NCBI GenBank assembly: GCA_025061245.1
Contig: JANZKD010000161.1
Coordinates: 1 to 6,325 of the forward strand
DNA length: 6,325 bases
Direction: 5' to 3'
Source of the DNA: Candidatus Culexmicrobium profundum
Lineage (GTDB): Archaea; Thermoproteota; Methanomethylicia; Culexarchaeales; Culexmicrobiaceae
Shown: piece by piece, positions 6,143 through 6,325 of the stretch
How the letters are laid out: every line of letters starts with the position of its first letter
Position numbering within the stretch: the stretch's first letter is position 1
Made by a program: the position numbers and the translations under genes
The notes under the pieces: generated by a model
The model's input: only the letters and a program-made list of their open reading frames with translations
Told to the model about the DNA's origin: nothing
The model's database searches: none

Positions 6143-6325
6143 CTAATAGATGTCATCCCACTTTAATATTTCATCAGGATTTATATCTCTTTTAGCCTTT
6201 CTCCCTATAACTAAATGTGCAAATTTAGGAGAAATGCCAGTCCCTGGTCTTTTAAAGTCAATGTCATCTTCAGTGATTACTGAATTCTTCTTGATGAAGT
6301 GTTTAGCTACAATACTTCTTCTAGC
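6143..6325 (-). CDS. neuB: NeuB-type nonulosonate (sialic-acid-like) synthase, C-terminal SAF domain only
   Basis: The last 60 codons of a gene entering from the right edge end in TAG at 6143-6145. They read as the SAF (antifreeze-like) domain that closes NeuB-family synthases: RRSIVAKHFIKK, VITEDDIDFKRPGTGISP, VIGRKAKRDI and DEILKWDDI in order. NeuB enzymes condense N-acetylmannosamine or a related hexosamine with phosphoenolpyruvate, and the SAF domain covers the active site of the partner subunit with its conserved arginine. KRPGTGISP resembles, from memory, the neuraminate/legionaminate synthases more than the pseudaminate type (RPGYGLxP), but this is a weak distinction. The catalytic TIM barrel lies outside the window. 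It precedes galU in the same direction by 136 bases, placing the gene in an acidic-sugar locus. Confidence 0.82.
   Translation of the reverse strand, partial: ARRSIVAKHFIKKNSVITEDDIDFKRPGTGISPKFAHLVIGRKAKRDINPDEILKWDDIY

Noticed and set aside
1..6325. CRISPR array, tRNA or rRNA genes, insertion sequence
   Set aside because: No regularly spaced repeats, cloverleaf with conserved T-loop bases, transposase motifs or flanking terminal repeats were found by reading both strands.

Overview
The window looks like a stretch of an AT-rich archaeal genome, most likely from the Thermoproteota/TACK side. Supporting signs are a UTP-glucose-1-phosphate uridylyltransferase of the crenarchaeal type, GGTGA/GGAGG ribosome-binding sites, a TTG start, and AT-rich TATA-like elements upstream of genes. 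I cannot name the species.

Layout: The left third is read on the + strand. It holds the C-terminal part of a GlcD-type FAD-linked oxidase (1-600, cut by the window edge). This is followed directly by a heavily decayed asparagine-synthetase-like gene (about 597-1951), which can be followed through seven reading-frame segments and three in-frame stops. After a 59-base gap with a TATA-like element and an inverted repeat comes an intact family 2 glycosyltransferase (2011-2799). A second, unrelated family 2 glycosyltransferase (2807-3616) is convergent with it, 7 bases away. From there to the right edge all genes are on the - strand. In transcription order they are the end of a NeuB-type nonulosonate synthase (6143-6325, cut by the edge), galU (5167-6006), ugd (3807-5153) and the second glycosyltransferase. 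A possible 31-codon small ORF lies between ugd and that glycosyltransferase.

How the genes work together: GalU makes UDP-glucose from UTP and glucose 1-phosphate, and Ugd oxidises it to UDP-glucuronate. The NeuB-type enzyme condenses a hexosamine with phosphoenolpyruvate to make a sialic-acid-like sugar. With two glycosyltransferases alongside, this reads as the edge of a locus that builds an acidic surface glycan (S-layer or N-glycan, or exopolysaccharide), probably continuing past the right edge. The oxidase and the dead synthetase-like gene appear to be a separate older unit on the left.

The most notable points are the sharply localised gene decay between intact genes, the ATAA junction that may mark a lost start codon, the candidate operator repeat, the small ORF with a strong ribosome-binding site, and a strand-wide A+C excess that changes codon choice with gene direction. 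I see no CRISPR array, tRNA, rRNA or mobile element, and nothing that demonstrates a new biological system.
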